A DNA stretch of 64,000 bases from Isoetes taiwanensis (Eukaryota > Streptophyta > Lycopodiopsida > Isoetales > Isoetaceae): assembly GCA_021234155.1 (NCBI GenBank), contig JAJEKV010000050.1, positions 9,616,760 to 9,680,759 on the forward strand. The letters run 5' to 3'. Under the pieces are notes generated by a model. It did no database searches. It was not told the DNA's origin and was given only the letters and a program-made list of their open reading frames with translations. Position numbers and translations under genes: made by a program. Below are positions 11,402 through 22,439 of the stretch, piece by piece (within the stretch, counting starts at the first letter, position 1; each line of letters starts with the position of its first letter).

Positions 11402-11756
11402 CTTTTTTTTTTTTTTGGAGTTTGTTGGTATTTGTGCTACCAAGATGTAACGCAAGATGCTCCTTTGTCTTATGCCCCTTCCTAATCCATTTCCCCTGGA
11501 TCCCAAATGGATCTAAATTAAATCTTCCCTCTCTCAAGATCATCCCAATTGACGAAATTAAATGGGGTAGGGAATTTGAATTGGCTGGCCAGCATTGATT
11601 ACGAAATCTAGAGTGAAGGAGGAATGGCAGTCTCTCTACGAAATTTGGGTTTAGCTTATTGTTACGCCAAAGAATCGCCCCATTTGCCCATCCCATTGCC
11701 GTCTCATTGCAGTAGGCCGGATCAGAAGCAAGGTAAAGCACAGAGGACGATTCAGG
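11402..11756 (-). mobile_element. Poly(A)-tailed retrotransposed fragment
   Basis: A T-run at 11402-11415 marks a poly(A) tail on the minus strand. It begins exactly where copy B stops matching copy A after gaaca. The minus frame 11741-11364 contains SDPAYCNETAMGWANGAILW and GMILREGRFNLDPFGIQGKW. It is coding-like, but I cannot place it. It is either a 5'-truncated LINE 3' end or a processed gene fragment carried by LINE machinery. Confidence 0.5.
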
Positions 11757-11792
11757 TTGCTGGGATTGTGCAAAAAACTAACTATTCTTTTT

Positions 11793-12125
11793 CTTTTGTG
11801 TAGCTATGTAGTTGAAGAACGAGCAGGGCAACCTTACTTGAGGGTAAGAGAGCTTGAGACGCCACTTGCATCCTTGGTGATCATGTCTGCTCATTTTTGT
11901 AAGATGTTAAATGCTTGAAGGTTATTATGGTCTGATCTTTCTGTGTAGCTATGTAGTTGAGGAACGAGCAAGGCGCCAGCTTGGAGGTGTAAGAGTGCTT
12001 GGAGGCATCAGAAGTGATCATAACGGTTCATATTCGGTCTGATTTCTTCTTTATGTTGGTCTGATTTTTTCTTTATGTTGGTCTGATTTCAACATGTCTG
12101 GCCTCTGATTCCTTCTTTATGTTGA
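11793..12125. repeat. 145-bp direct repeat and 22-bp tandem repeat
   Basis: The words tgtagctatgtagttga and gaacgagca occur near 11799 and 11944, 145 bp apart, each followed by a related cttggaggtgtaagag-type tail. From about 12036 to 12125 the unit tggtctgatttcttctttatg repeats three to four times with small changes. No coding potential was seen. Confidence 0.7.
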
Positions 12126-12399
12126 ACTGCTTTTAAAATAGTTCCTCGTGGATCCATTCCACATTGCCATTCCTAAGGATCGAAGAACATTCAACAGTCC
12201 ATCCACCGTGAGTTGATCCCTTTTTTTCTGTTGAGATGTGGTCGTGCTTCCACTTATGCTGAACAACTAATTTCCAGATTTAAACTACTTTTATTTTCCA
12301 GATTTAAAGGTTTTGAACGGCTTTCCTTAGCTTGGACTCGAAGGACTGTTTTCCTTTCTAGGTATGTTTTCTTTTTGGCATGAGTGTACTCCTATCTGG

Positions 12400-12886
12400 C
12401 CTGTTGCCGGTCAATTTGAATCATAGATTGGCTAAATTCGTCCTGTTGCATTTCAGCTCCTTAGAGGCCTGTTGCATGAGCAAAATAGAGGCCTGTTGCA
12501 TTAGCAAAATAGTAGTGGATGCTGTCAAAACCAAGGAATTTCCTGATGTTGTCCCCTTTTGTATTATAACATAAGTAACGTTGTACTGGTACCTTCCTGT
12601 GTTGCAAGCACAAGTGGCAGGAATTATAACAGCACGCCCTGCTTCAAGATTTGTCACATAACTAGAGAGTGTGCTGGAATCAAATATTTGCTGCTCTGAC
12701 TTGAAAAAGAGTTGCAACAGATTGCACAGTGTCCCCCTGTTGTGCATTATATAGAATATAAGTCTGGCATGTCTCAGTGTAATTGCTATATGTGTAACCC
12801 TCATAATCCCCAGGATAACTTTGCTGCCCAAATGCTACATCTACTAGAATAGCCGCAGCAAGGATCCCACACAAAAGCACCCGCAT
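12400..12886 (-). pseudogene. LysM receptor-like ectodomain, truncated and frameshifted
   Basis: The predicted start is the Met at 12886, because MRVLLCGILAAAILVDVAFG then forms a normal signal peptide. The mature part carries ETCQTYILYNAQQGDTVQSV, the Cys-led first LysM block of plant LysM receptor-like proteins (LYK4/LYK5/CEBiP type). After VRAANI the frame shifts near 12690 into FDSSTLSSYVTNLEAGRAV, IIPATCACNTGRYQYNVTYV and a KGTTSG loop. That gives the CxC pair and the start of the second LysM. A further shift follows, and a 24-bp duplication at about 12466-12513 lies in the tail. The third LysM, the transmembrane segment and the kinase are not present in the following kilobase. In this family the ectodomain binds chitin or lipo-chitooligosaccharide outside the cell. 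This copy looks like a dead or partial duplicate. Confidence 0.75.
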
Positions 12887-13109
12887 GATTAAAACAACCA
12901 ATTAAGCGGCCGTATACTGGGAAGAATCTGCACCTAAAAGGCCAAGATTGCTCAGCCCAAATGAGGCTTCTACTCAGAGAGGCCAGAATTAGAGGGGTTG
13001 AAATGTTGTTGGGCTAAATCTTTACCTTCTTTAGAAGAAATAAAGTTGTGAGATATGCATGTTACTTAAGGCCAATCAATAAGAACATTTCTTTCAGCAA
13101 CAAATTGTT

Positions 13110-13111
<2 letters not shown>

Positions 13112-13144
<33 letters not shown>

Positions 13145-13191
13145 TATTTTAACGTCACGCCACTAGGCAGCATCCAACTGGACATGTGACC
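13112..13191. repeat. GATA microsatellite plus conserved 44-bp flank, copy 1
   Basis: About eight GATA units (13112-13144) are followed by tattttaacgtcacgccac and taggcagcatccaactggac. The same arrangement occurs at 16288-16392. Read on the minus strand, the conserved motif runs into a CTAT tail, as expected for a retroelement 3' end with a microsatellite tail. Confidence 0.75.
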
Positions 13192-15756
13192 ACACACCAC
13201 ACTACATTGCTTGGTTGGGGGCAAGGTAATTTTGTTTTGCCTTATGGTTATATTTGTAACTTTATTGAACTAGCAACCTAAACTTAATGTTTTTTGTCAG
13301 GTACTGCTATAATGCCGTTAGTACTTCGGAGTTACATGTTGGTAGTGCCAAAGGTGATCCACCCTTTCCTCCAGCTCCACACTGATAAGTGCCTGAAGTT
13401 GGATCTAAGATTTTACATCATTTTAATTAATTGTCTAATTTGGCAGTTATGGCATGCATTTCTTTTCAATGTGTTACATTGTCGTATTTGCTCTACCTCT
13501 GTTTATAACTCGGGATAGTTTCACTTGCAAGCCACATACATTTCATAGACAGTAGATGTCATTAAAAAAAGCCAGTTAAGAGTACATATACATTATAACA
13601 GAGGGCTTTATACGCTTGGAGGGATCCGTGAAGCAAATTTCAAAAGTCAAACTGCTACATTTTACATTTTAATTTTTTTGCAGATGCTGCCAACAAAGCC
13701 AGTTAAAAGCACATTTATATTGTAGCAAGGTAATGGCTTTGTAGGCCTGGGATATCAGCAAGCTTTGACACAAGACAATTTAGATGTAAGTGACCATTAC
13801 GATATGCATCATATAGTACATCAACAACTTTGTAGGTTTGCAGGAATGTGTAGACTGAAACAAATCTGGAAGGAAAACTGCTAGCAGGCTACAGGTGAAG
13901 CTGGCATTGCACGAACACAGTTAAGAGCCAGTCGAATTTGTTTTAGTTGAAATAGGTTTCATTGAGCTCGATTGTTAGAATTGTCAGGCAATCTAAGTTC
14001 GTCCACTTGCAACTATGTTGTGTTATATTCATTCATTGACACCATCCGATTACAAGACAAGTTGTTTTTTTGGGGTGAAATCAAGGCCAGACCAACGAAA
14101 ACATTCGTGCAGAATTGCCAAGACATGCAGTTGACGTAATGATTTTGAATGAGTGCTTCTATGAATAGAATAATAGGATGATATCTGGGAGTGGTTAGTC
14201 AAAGTCATCTGCTCCAGATTATTGCCATGTTTTGAAATTGATATGCACTAAGAAAAATCTAATTCCCTTTTTGCTATACACTGTTGGAAACTGGATATGG
14301 TCGGACAATGTAAAGACTATCCAAAGAGATTGCAAAACCATCATTTTCAAGAATGAATAAAATGTCCTTTCAGATGTGTTCTTAATGCCATTGTCCCCCC
14401 TTAACAGAAAACATGTTTTTTGTTTCAATTTTTATGAACCATATTCTACATTGGCTCAATTTATACTTAATAACTTAAAACGTTAAAAGTTTTATTTGCA
14501 ACGCAGTATAATTTTAGCAGCAGCTATTTTTTATATCAGTTCAACCATCGGATATTTTGCTTATTTTCACAACTCCATTGCTATTTGAGCATAAGATAGA
14601 TTCAAATGCTACATGTTGGAAAGGTAGAGCCTTGCAACTATAATGTACTATATGCCCACTAAAATTTACAATGTCTATAGCAACTATTTGATATCCAATG
14701 TTAATCTCCATGTTCAGTTTCAATAATTGTGTAACAAAACACAACTTTGTATGTGTCTGCCTTTGGTTTTTGTTGCATCAACGTTTAGCAATATGACGTC
14801 TTACATATGCTACTTATAATACAACTTTGTTATATGAGTTGAAGGTATATGATGCTATGATATGGATTGCTTTTTTAAAGTATGCTATATTAATACAACT
14901 TTTGCTATGTGAGTTGAAGGCAATATGATGCCATGATGCCCATTGCTTTTTGATAACATGTCTTTGATAATAGCACCTCTCCCTTGACCTTACTCAAATA
15001 CAACCCACTACTAGACATAGGGTTTAGGCAAGTCACATTCCAACTTGGGTATATATTTTGCATCATGCCATTACTAGCCTAGAAAAAATCTCTAGGGGTA
15101 TGGTAGGACAACATTAATTTTGCCAAACAAGCCTATGCACTATTTAAACCTTGAAATGAAATTGTCCTCCCCCCTCCCCCTCCCCACGCCTTTTTTTGTG
15201 GGCGTAAAAGCTCTTTCATCATTAGAGACTACTGCATCTCTTTGTAAACAACATAACTTTCCTATAATAGAAGTGAGTGATTAACATGCTGCCTTTGTTT
15301 GCATCGTTAAAGATGTCCGCGACAATGTCTACTTGCTTGCAGCCCTAGCATGTGGAGATGTAGCTGGTTAACATCTAGGTTTGTACAATAATGTATCCTT
15401 CTCATCCTTATTGCTAGAACCATTGCACGCCGTACACTTTACATCTTCACCTCCCAACTACACACAATAAATGCAAACTTGGTAAATTATTCACAACTTG
15501 GCATTTTGGCATTCAAAATTCTTACTGCTACCATTTTTAATTCATAATCGACTAATACCCCAAACCTACGTTATATTCGATCCACATACTCCATGATGTT
15601 GACCTATTCCATCCCACCTATCTGTTCCATTCCATTCCTTGCTATACTACTTATTGCATTCTACCAACAGTCCATTCCAATTCACCTATGCATTTTCTTG
15701 CATCTATCCATTCTGTTCATCCACAATTAATGCCCGGCATCGCCGGGCACACGTTT
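13192..15756. other. No gene recognised; small tandem repeat
   Basis: This is AT-rich sequence without a convincing coding frame. A 75-bp imperfect tandem pair lies at 14806-14955 (tatgct..., acaact, gagttgaagg, atggattgctttt). The block gccagttaa(a/g)agcac/tac recurs at about 13570 and 13700. A C-rich run lies at about 15168-15190. A PolII-type gene may once have been here, but nothing supports one now. Confidence 0.45.
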
Positions 15757-15887
15757 CTAGTAAGCATGGAAAATGAAGGGGCTGGCCCCATTACTACTGC
15801 TCATAGAAGGAAGATTACTATGCTATTGCCATGGTTTTTCTTCGCCCCACCAGATCAAAAATTCTTCCTGATATAACACGAGCTCTG
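15757..15887. repeat. 130-bp dispersed repeat, copy 2
   Basis: Second copy of the segment at 1833-1960, in the same orientation. It is inserted after a short different sequence (atcgccgggcacacgtttct) and ends at acacgagctctggctc. The flanks differ from those of copy 1, so only this block is shared. Confidence 0.75.
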
Positions 15888-16287
15888 GCTCTTAGGTAGA
15901 TTCGGGTGAAGCCAGAGGTGACCTTAATAAACAGCCGGGTATTGAAACCCCAAATTCATCCACATTTGCATCTGCATGGCAAAAGCTTGAGAGACCACGA
16001 CCATAGGATTGCATAAAATCAAACGGCTCAGATAGAGTACACTCTAGAAATACTGTTTAGTACATCGCTGTGAATACAACAACCAAACCATAATATAACC
16101 ATATTAATAAATGTATAAAAATACAAAAAGAAACCTCTTGTTATTATGCTACATATAGAAAGCAATTGAGAAGTTGGACATAGTTTGATTATTTTTGGGT
16201 TTAAAGTATGATATGATCTTGTCCATCTAAAAATGGAAGCTTGCAACTCTAGCTGTTAAAAGTGATCATGGGCAACTTTTTGAACAC

Positions 16288-16392
16288 GATAGATAGATAG
16301 ATAGATAGGTAGATAGGTAGGTAGGTAGGTAGGTAGATAGATAGTTGTTTTAACGTCATGCCACTAGGCAGCATTCAACTGGATATGTGACC
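16288..16392. repeat. GATA/GGTA microsatellite plus conserved flank, copy 2
   Basis: A mixed GATA/GGTA array (16288-16344) is followed by gttttaacgtcatgccacta and ggcagcattcaactggatat. This matches 13148-13191 at nearly every position over 44 bp. After gtgacc the two loci diverge. Confidence 0.75.
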
Positions 16393-16479
16393 GAGACAAC
16401 AACAACATTAGTTTCTCAAGACTTAGAGATATTATTTGCAATTATTTGATGGTTAATAAGACCAAATTTGAGATATTAT

Positions 16480-17056
16480 TTATGAAGTTTATTATCAAAC
16501 ATATAAATTATATATTTAAATTGACAAGGATCTAACCTTTTGTTTTTTTGTTTTTTTATTGAAGGATGTCAATCTATTCACCATCACAGCATAGAGTTTA
16601 TTATCAAATCATATAGATTATAAAATTAATTTGGCAAGGATCTAACGTGATATATTATATCTCCATGTTGAATAAAACGCATTCATTTTGTGGGAAGAAT
16701 CTGGGGGTAAAGTTTGGTGAAGTTATGGTGATTTCTGGCATATTAATATCATGATCAAGAACTAGGAGGTTTAATTAGAAAATAAACTAAAGTGAAAGAT
16801 TAAAAGCTACATTGAAAGTGAAACTCAGAATTTTTGTAGCGATAAATAACCTGATTGGTTATATCTCCTTGTTGAATAAAATGTGTTCATTTTGTAAGAG
16901 GAACCTGTGGGTAAAATTTGGTGAAGTTACGGTGATTTCTGACATATTAATATCATGATCAAGAACTAGGAGGTTTAAGTAGAAAATAAACTAAAGTGAA
17001 AGACTAAAAATTATATTGAAACTGAAACTCAGAATTTCTGTAGTGATAGATAATTT
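16480..17056. repeat. 204-bp tandem duplication with a smaller repeat before it
   Basis: The block from about 16648 (tatatctccatgttgaataa) is repeated from about 16852, with a 204-bp period. Shared inner words are gggtaaa, ttggtgaagtta, ggtgatttctg and atcaagaactaggaggttta. Just upstream a shorter pair sharing gtttattatcaaa and caaggatctaac lies at about 16486 and 16596. Confidence 0.85.
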
Positions 17057-17132
17057 TAACTCCTATACCTATGTATCGAACTTCTTGCTGCTTAAGAGTA
17101 GATAATGAGTTTCTATTGTTAATTTTCTATAT

Positions 17133-17760
17133 TGCTACTGCTTTGTGATTTTGCAAGGCTTTTGACACTGTGCCTAGTAAGAAACTGTGGGAGAGATTAT
17201 GGCAACTGGGCATCCCACACGAGTACGGCTCAAATGCCTCCATTGGGCTACCCTATGAACAGGTGCAACAAGGATGCCCATTGTCCCCCACGCTATCTGG
17301 AAAAATGGCTTGGCTTGTGTTGGTTGGGGGGCTGCTCGGCTCAAGAAAATAAACCATTAGACAGTTGGGATATGCGCATGATGTGGACTTGCCACACCCA
17401 ACAAGTATGTAGCAGCATCTAGATGTAATGAACACTTCTTGTCAGGACATTGGAATGCGGGTCAACTTGGTAAAGACCAAGGTGCCATTAGACAAGCTCA
17501 TTTCACTTATCAGGGTCGGAATGCTAAGGTGGTAGAAACATACAAGTATATTGGAGTAGTGTACTGGCACAACTGCATCTAACAACAAGTAAAGAGAGCT
17601 TGGAATGCAGAACAATTGCGAAAAATAGAGATCTATGATTGGTTTCATCAGGCACACTTGTTCTCTTTTTGTATTGGGTCCCATAGATCTTTTGATTTCT
17701 GTGGATGATAAAAGTCAATTCAGTTCAATGTTAATTTTATTCTATTAACAAATCCCTTCA
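17133..17760 (+). mobile_element. LINE-G copy with internal deletions
   Basis: The copy opens in the reverse-transcriptase palm: AFDTVPSKKLWERLWQLGIP followed by YEQVQQGCPLSPTL (motif B). A degenerate catalytic box YAHDVDL (usually YxDD) follows near 17370, then MRVNLVKTK and YKYIGV. The element then jumps almost at once to its 3' end, TTGGGTCCCATAG and GTGGATGATAAAAG at about 17676-17712. The roughly 800 bp of post-RT coding sequence seen in other copies is missing, and several frameshifts are present. The closest relative here is the 18.4-30.5 kb copy. Confidence 0.8.
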
Positions 17761-18440
17761 AAAAGACTTGATTACCTGCTGTTAAAGATGTCGGACTCTT
17801 GTTTATCTGATTCTTAAATGATCGATCTGTGGATATGAATATATCTATGATGGAGTGAAGTATTAAAAAAAAAAAACTTTTAATCTAACTTTAATCTGCT
17901 CAAAACCTTAGAAGGTAGACAACAGATCCATTAGCAACCTTAAAACATAATCAGGTCTTTATATTTTAAGCCAGGACTTGGTACAAAGTAAGACAAGAAA
18001 AACATTTCAAGATTATTGTGCGAGACATATATCCTTTCAAATATAAGCAATGTATTTATTTCAGCAACAATATGAGTAACATTGGTACAATAGTATGTCT
18101 GATATCATAATCCAAGACCTATATCGAAATATTTTAGTAAACTAAAATATATGATTCAATAAAGGTCATTTCTTCCACATATCTGTTTAGATGACTTAAA
18201 CAAGATCCAAAAGTGCTTTAGAATCACAAGTTTCAGAATGTTTACCACGTCCATAGATGATAATAACAAGTATCTTAGTACACAGGTGTAATCATTTCAT
18301 AAAACCCAAAATTCGTGTCCAAGTTGAATTGAATACTGAATATAGAGCAAAGAAACCTGTTACTTGCATCCACAAACAAAAAACAAGCATAAGAATGGTT
18401 GTAATGTAAGGGATAGCAGATGTCATAGGTTTCTTCGAGG
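17761..18440. other. No gene recognised
   Basis: AT-rich sequence with an A-run at about 17865-17876. It changes abruptly to GC-rich sequence at about 18445, which I take as the 5' boundary of the long LINE-G copy. Confidence 0.45.
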
Positions 18441-19022
18441 GTATCCCACGTATGTTCCCCAGTTGTCCTGACTCACCCCTAGCGGCCCCCCACCTCGCAA
18501 ACCCCAAAGACACGGCCGACCTCCTCCCACAGCCGAGCCCGGGCCTGAAAACCAAAAAGGGCCACTATGAAGCGGCCCCGCTGCACGCGAATGGGCAAGG
18601 GAGAGACATCCTCCATGAAGAAGGAGGCCCGCCAAAGGCCAAGACAAACAGCCGGGCTCGCGATACGAAGTTATCGCCAGCCCCACAGGCCCTTCCGCTG
18701 GCGTAACCTTGGGCCGCCATCCAAGCCGGGTTGAGGCCAATAGTGCCCGCGATTGTGGGCCCGGAGATGGAGATGGAGTCCGCAACATCCCACGCGTTGC
18801 GCAGCGGGTTGGTGATAGCAAAACAACAGATCAATCGAGTTGGAGACCCAAGCACACCAGTGGACGAAGATCCGGCTTGGTGCACTCGGAGACAAAGAAA
18901 ACCGGGCAAGTGCTCTGTGCAGACATGCAGGGCTCGCGGATACCCTCGGATGTCATGAGACAGACAGGGACCTCGGCAAATACGACACTTTGCAATCACG
19001 CCCTTCCCGCGATCGAGGTCGA

Positions 19023-19840
19023 TGAGGCCAATGCCATGGCACGGCAAGCTTACGTGCCACACTCCAGCTTGGAAGTTGAGGAGGCTACCGCCGCAAGATG
19101 AGGTTGCAGCAGCTGGAAGTTAACCAAGCAGATCGAAGCGCCCTTCGAGAAGGATTTGGCATGGACCGAAATGCAGAGGCTCGGACCGGCCATTGCCCAA
19201 GAAGGCAAGGGCCTCCAGCAGGCACATGAACAATGGCTGCACCGACGCGAGGGAGATGGCAAGACAGACCAAGCCTTGCAAGAGCCGAGCCCCGTGACCG
19301 TGAGAACGTAGGCCGCAACACATGACACACTAGTACCGCCAAGCCCAACAACCTACAAGACGCCAACGGGTCACCCGATCAACCTCAACGCCGACACCGG
19401 GCCCCGCCTCGCCGCGACCATCATCACGCTGCGGCGCCACCGGGCCGTAGTGGGCCGCTTTCCTCACCGGACGCCGAGTCTCGTGGAGCGCAGCGGAGCC
19501 ACAACCGGTAGTTTGGGGCCCGCCGGAAGAGCTGGGAGAGAATCTCACCCGAAGATACACACATACGCATCCTTAGGGCGATAACGCTTCGTCCAGACCT
19601 GCTCGTTACGCGACCAGCCGCTGGGGTCCAAATACCCGTGCCACCGAAGTCGTGGTGTTCACTTGGCTATGATGCACAAGTTCGAAAGGCCATACCGCGA
19701 CAGGGCAAGGATTCTCAAGGGCACATCTTTGTATGTGAGTCGATCTTACCCAAAGCAACAGAGGCACGCAGTGGGAGTTCGCCAGGTCGTGGACGCCCGC
19801 CGCCGACCAAATGCCGCAAAGCTGCACTGCCAGCGTAAAT
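19023..19840 (+). pseudogene. LINE-G ORF1 remnant
   Basis: Two plus-strand segments resemble a LINE ORF1 protein, which normally coats the element RNA. The first (about 19110-19320) is helix- and charge-rich: LTKQIEAPFEKDLAWTEMQR, then AIAQEGKGLQQAHEQWLHRR. The second (19663-19840) contains MHKFERPYRDRARILKGTSL and YVSRSYPKQQRH. Its pattern, R-aR-hhKGt-hhV followed by Q-R-a and an R-rich turn, is that of the ORF1 C-terminal domain in L1-type elements. Frameshifts separate the parts. Confidence 0.5.
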
Positions 19841-20149
19841 GCTACCCCGCACTTCGCCTCCTCGATCCTCCGCAATCGCCTTTATACCGGCTCGCTTTTC
19901 CAGCCAAATGCTTTGCCCCTCACGCCTTCCACTTCGCTTGTCCGGTTCCGCCCCAAGAATCTCGGGCCTCAAGCCCCGGGCCGGGTCCATCCGCGGACAC
20001 ACACTACACAAGCATCTCCACCGCCAATAGTGGTGGTCCAGAACTGCTCGGGGTTTCCCATGGCGTATATATAGCCTCAATTCAAAGAGGCCGTGGACAT
20101 GGACCTCATCTTCCTCAACAGGAGACATGGAACACCTGTGCCACAAAAT

Positions 20150-21070
20150 TTTTTACCGCCAGTGGTATACCAAAGATTTTTCGCTGTTCAATAGTTGTAC
20201 TGGGGAGACGGGGGTTGCTCGCTACACGGGTAGCCTTGGCACATTTGGTTTCCCTCCGTAAGACCGAACAGACATAATCGCTACTTGTGGGTCCGAAAGT
20301 GCACCACCCTCGGGCGGAGATCCTCTTTCCTAGTCGCTTGCTACTTTTCCCATGTAGACAGTCCCTTCTATCATAGCCACCCGGAGGTGGATAGGACGGA
20401 CCCGTATGTCGATCTATATATATGATGACATACAGCCAGACAAGCGGATGGGCTGAAATCATGCTCCTTGGAGACTTCAATGCGCGGACATGGGTGGAAC
20501 AGCTACGCCATCTGGCCGACCCCCTCATGGATGACGTCTTGCGATTGCCCCCGCAGAGGCGGCTTTGCCCACAGCGACTCGGATGACAGCCGGTCACCCG
20601 CCGGGCGCATAATTGCTCCCCGATGTGCGGTATCTTTGACCGCTTTCATATGCAATGGCCTACCACAATGGCCCTCTTCCCCACCGGTACACTTTACACG
20701 ACAGACAATCACGACCGGGGAACTAGTGTCGGGATTATGTCATAGTGGTTGCACAGATGTACATCTTGTCGCCCATTTTCACGCCGACACGGACGCGACA
20801 GACAAAGAGGCCGACTGGATCACCTCCCCACTCTATGTGAAGTCGGGCCCGCCAGCCAGCTACACCCCTCAATAGCAAAGACCTTGTCGAATTTCCGGTT
20901 TCATTTGGATTATGAGCGGGGTTACGCCCGACATGCTCGCAAGCCCTCCTCGATTAGCTCGGCCCACACGCCGAGTAGCAAACCCACCAGTCAGGTTGAG
21001 CTCGTAATCAGGGGGCAGTGTGCTTTGGGGAGACCTCCCACCCGTGAGATCGTAGGGCCGCAACCTTCCG
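20150..21070 (+). pseudogene. LINE-G endonuclease domain remnant
   Basis: The diagnostic block is EIMLLGDFNARTWVEQLRHL at about 20458-20515. It is the metal-binding GDFNAR motif of the apurinic-endonuclease-like domain that nicks target DNA to prime reverse transcription. Upstream in another frame is PPGGG near the expected SIYxPP position. Downstream, the SDH motif expected near 20900-21000 is not readable, as stops and shifts have destroyed the C-terminal half. Confidence 0.65.
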
Positions 21071-21339
21071 CTGCAATGATGGTTTGATGCCGCAAGAACG
21101 AAAACGCCGCTGCCTCATCGCGGATTAGGACACGCTGAAGCCAGCCACCGTACCATTACCGCCTTCAAGGAAACAAAGGCAAGGTACCCGCAAAGCACCA
21201 AGGAGAAATGTTCGGGCTTACTAGATGCCCACCGAGAACTTCGCGCGGGGTACTGCAGCCAACCGCAGCTATGGGGAACATCACTGCGGTGCAATAGGAG
21301 CGAGTACCTGCAATAGCTCTATGATCCCCGAACATGGGC

Positions 21340-22430
21340 AGATGTGCCCCCGCAACATGGCCCACCGCTGGTGATCACAGAAGAAGATGTCGACGAGGGG
21401 CTGCAGCGCCTGGCTAATGGGAAGGCAGCGAACTTAGATGGCCTGCAAGCGGAGTTGCCAAGTGGGCGGGGCGGCCCATGGTACCGGGCCTTTGCCGTGA
21501 CTTTGTTTCAACAGCATGCCGCAAGAGGTTTTCCCCGATCATGGACCACAAGCGGTTGTTCCCATCTACAAGGGACCCACACCGCCCGTACCAATTCTTA
21601 GAACCATCATGGTCATTTCGGTGTTTGCCAAGCCGCGTCGCGGGCATTCTCAGCAAAACCCGGATGGGCGGAAGGCGTGAAAAGTCGGCACTTACCCGGA
21701 CATGCTTCCGACTGACATTCGACCATTGATCACGCCTTTCACACTCGGCCCCGGTCGAGGGCGGCCCGAACCGGGCTTAAAAGACCTTTTACCGCTTTCG
21801 CGGACTTTGCAAAAGCTTTCGATACAAGCATCTCGAGAAAAGTTGTGGGCTTATATTGCACCATCCGGAGCTCCCTATGGATCTCTGCAGAACGCCAGGC
21901 AGTACGGATCTGACGAGAGCTGCGACAGCCGCATGCAAACCGTGAAGGACAGTCATTTGCCAGCAAAGCATTGAGTTAGGCAAAAGGTTGTTCCTCTCAC
22001 CCACACTCTTTGGACTTTACATTGACCAGTTGGAAGCCCCCGCTTGCTGCCAATGGGGGATGGTATACAGCTGGTAACTGGCCATCCCACAACTCATCTA
22101 TACATGGATGATGTGGACCTCTTGGCCCATACACCCGGGGCATGCAAAGTACACCTAGATGCCCCGGACACATTCCGCTGCCAGCGACGGACATGCGTGT
22201 CAACCCGGCCAAGACTAAGGTGGTCCTCATATCCTCCTCACGCCATCCAAGACACCTCCGTGGCTCACTTATCGGTAGATGGTAGAGGTCACACCCAGCT
22301 ACTACAATTTACCGGGGGTGGAATTTCCATCCTCAATGTATTGGGATGCATCCATTCGCCTTAGTGACCGGGCAGTTGGAAGGCTTCTCACGCTAATGCA
22401 AAACAAGAGTCACAGGCGTGGCCGGGGATG
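21340..22430 (+). pseudogene. LINE-G reverse-transcriptase domain remnant
   Basis: In order on the plus strand: ITEEDVDEGLQRLANGKAA followed by LDGLQAEL (21366-21455, RT motif 0/1), SREKLWAY near 21835 (after motif A), SPTLFGLYIDQLEAP around 22005-22040 in shifted frame, and the catalytic YMDDVDLLAH at about 22100-22130. Then come TFRCQRR and MRVNPAKTKVV near 22200. The two aspartates of the catalytic box are intact, although the frame is not. The domain runs into the gypsy LTR at about 22440. Confidence 0.8.
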
Positions 22431-22439
22431 ATTGTTACC

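Larger units (their letters stand above)
18441..22439 (+). mobile_element. LINE-G, long copy, 5' portion
   Basis: This GC-rich degraded non-LTR retrotransposon contains ORF1, endonuclease and reverse transcriptase in order on the plus strand. It continues beyond the gypsy insertion at 29490-30540. The 5' boundary at about 18445 rests only on the sharp change in base composition. Long minus-strand open frames at 18.4-20.2 kb are antisense by-products of high GC. Stops and frameshifts occur every 50-150 bp, so the copy is dead. Confidence 0.75.

Noticed and set aside
13294-13518. 74-codon plus-strand open frame
   Set aside because: No motif, weak codon structure and no splice context. It reads like chance open sequence.
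18292-20146. Long minus-strand open frames (up to 165 codons) in GC-rich sequence
   Set aside because: They lie antisense to LINE ORF1/endonuclease motifs on the plus strand, show Pro/Arg/Gly-rich composition expected from GC bias, and carry no family motif.
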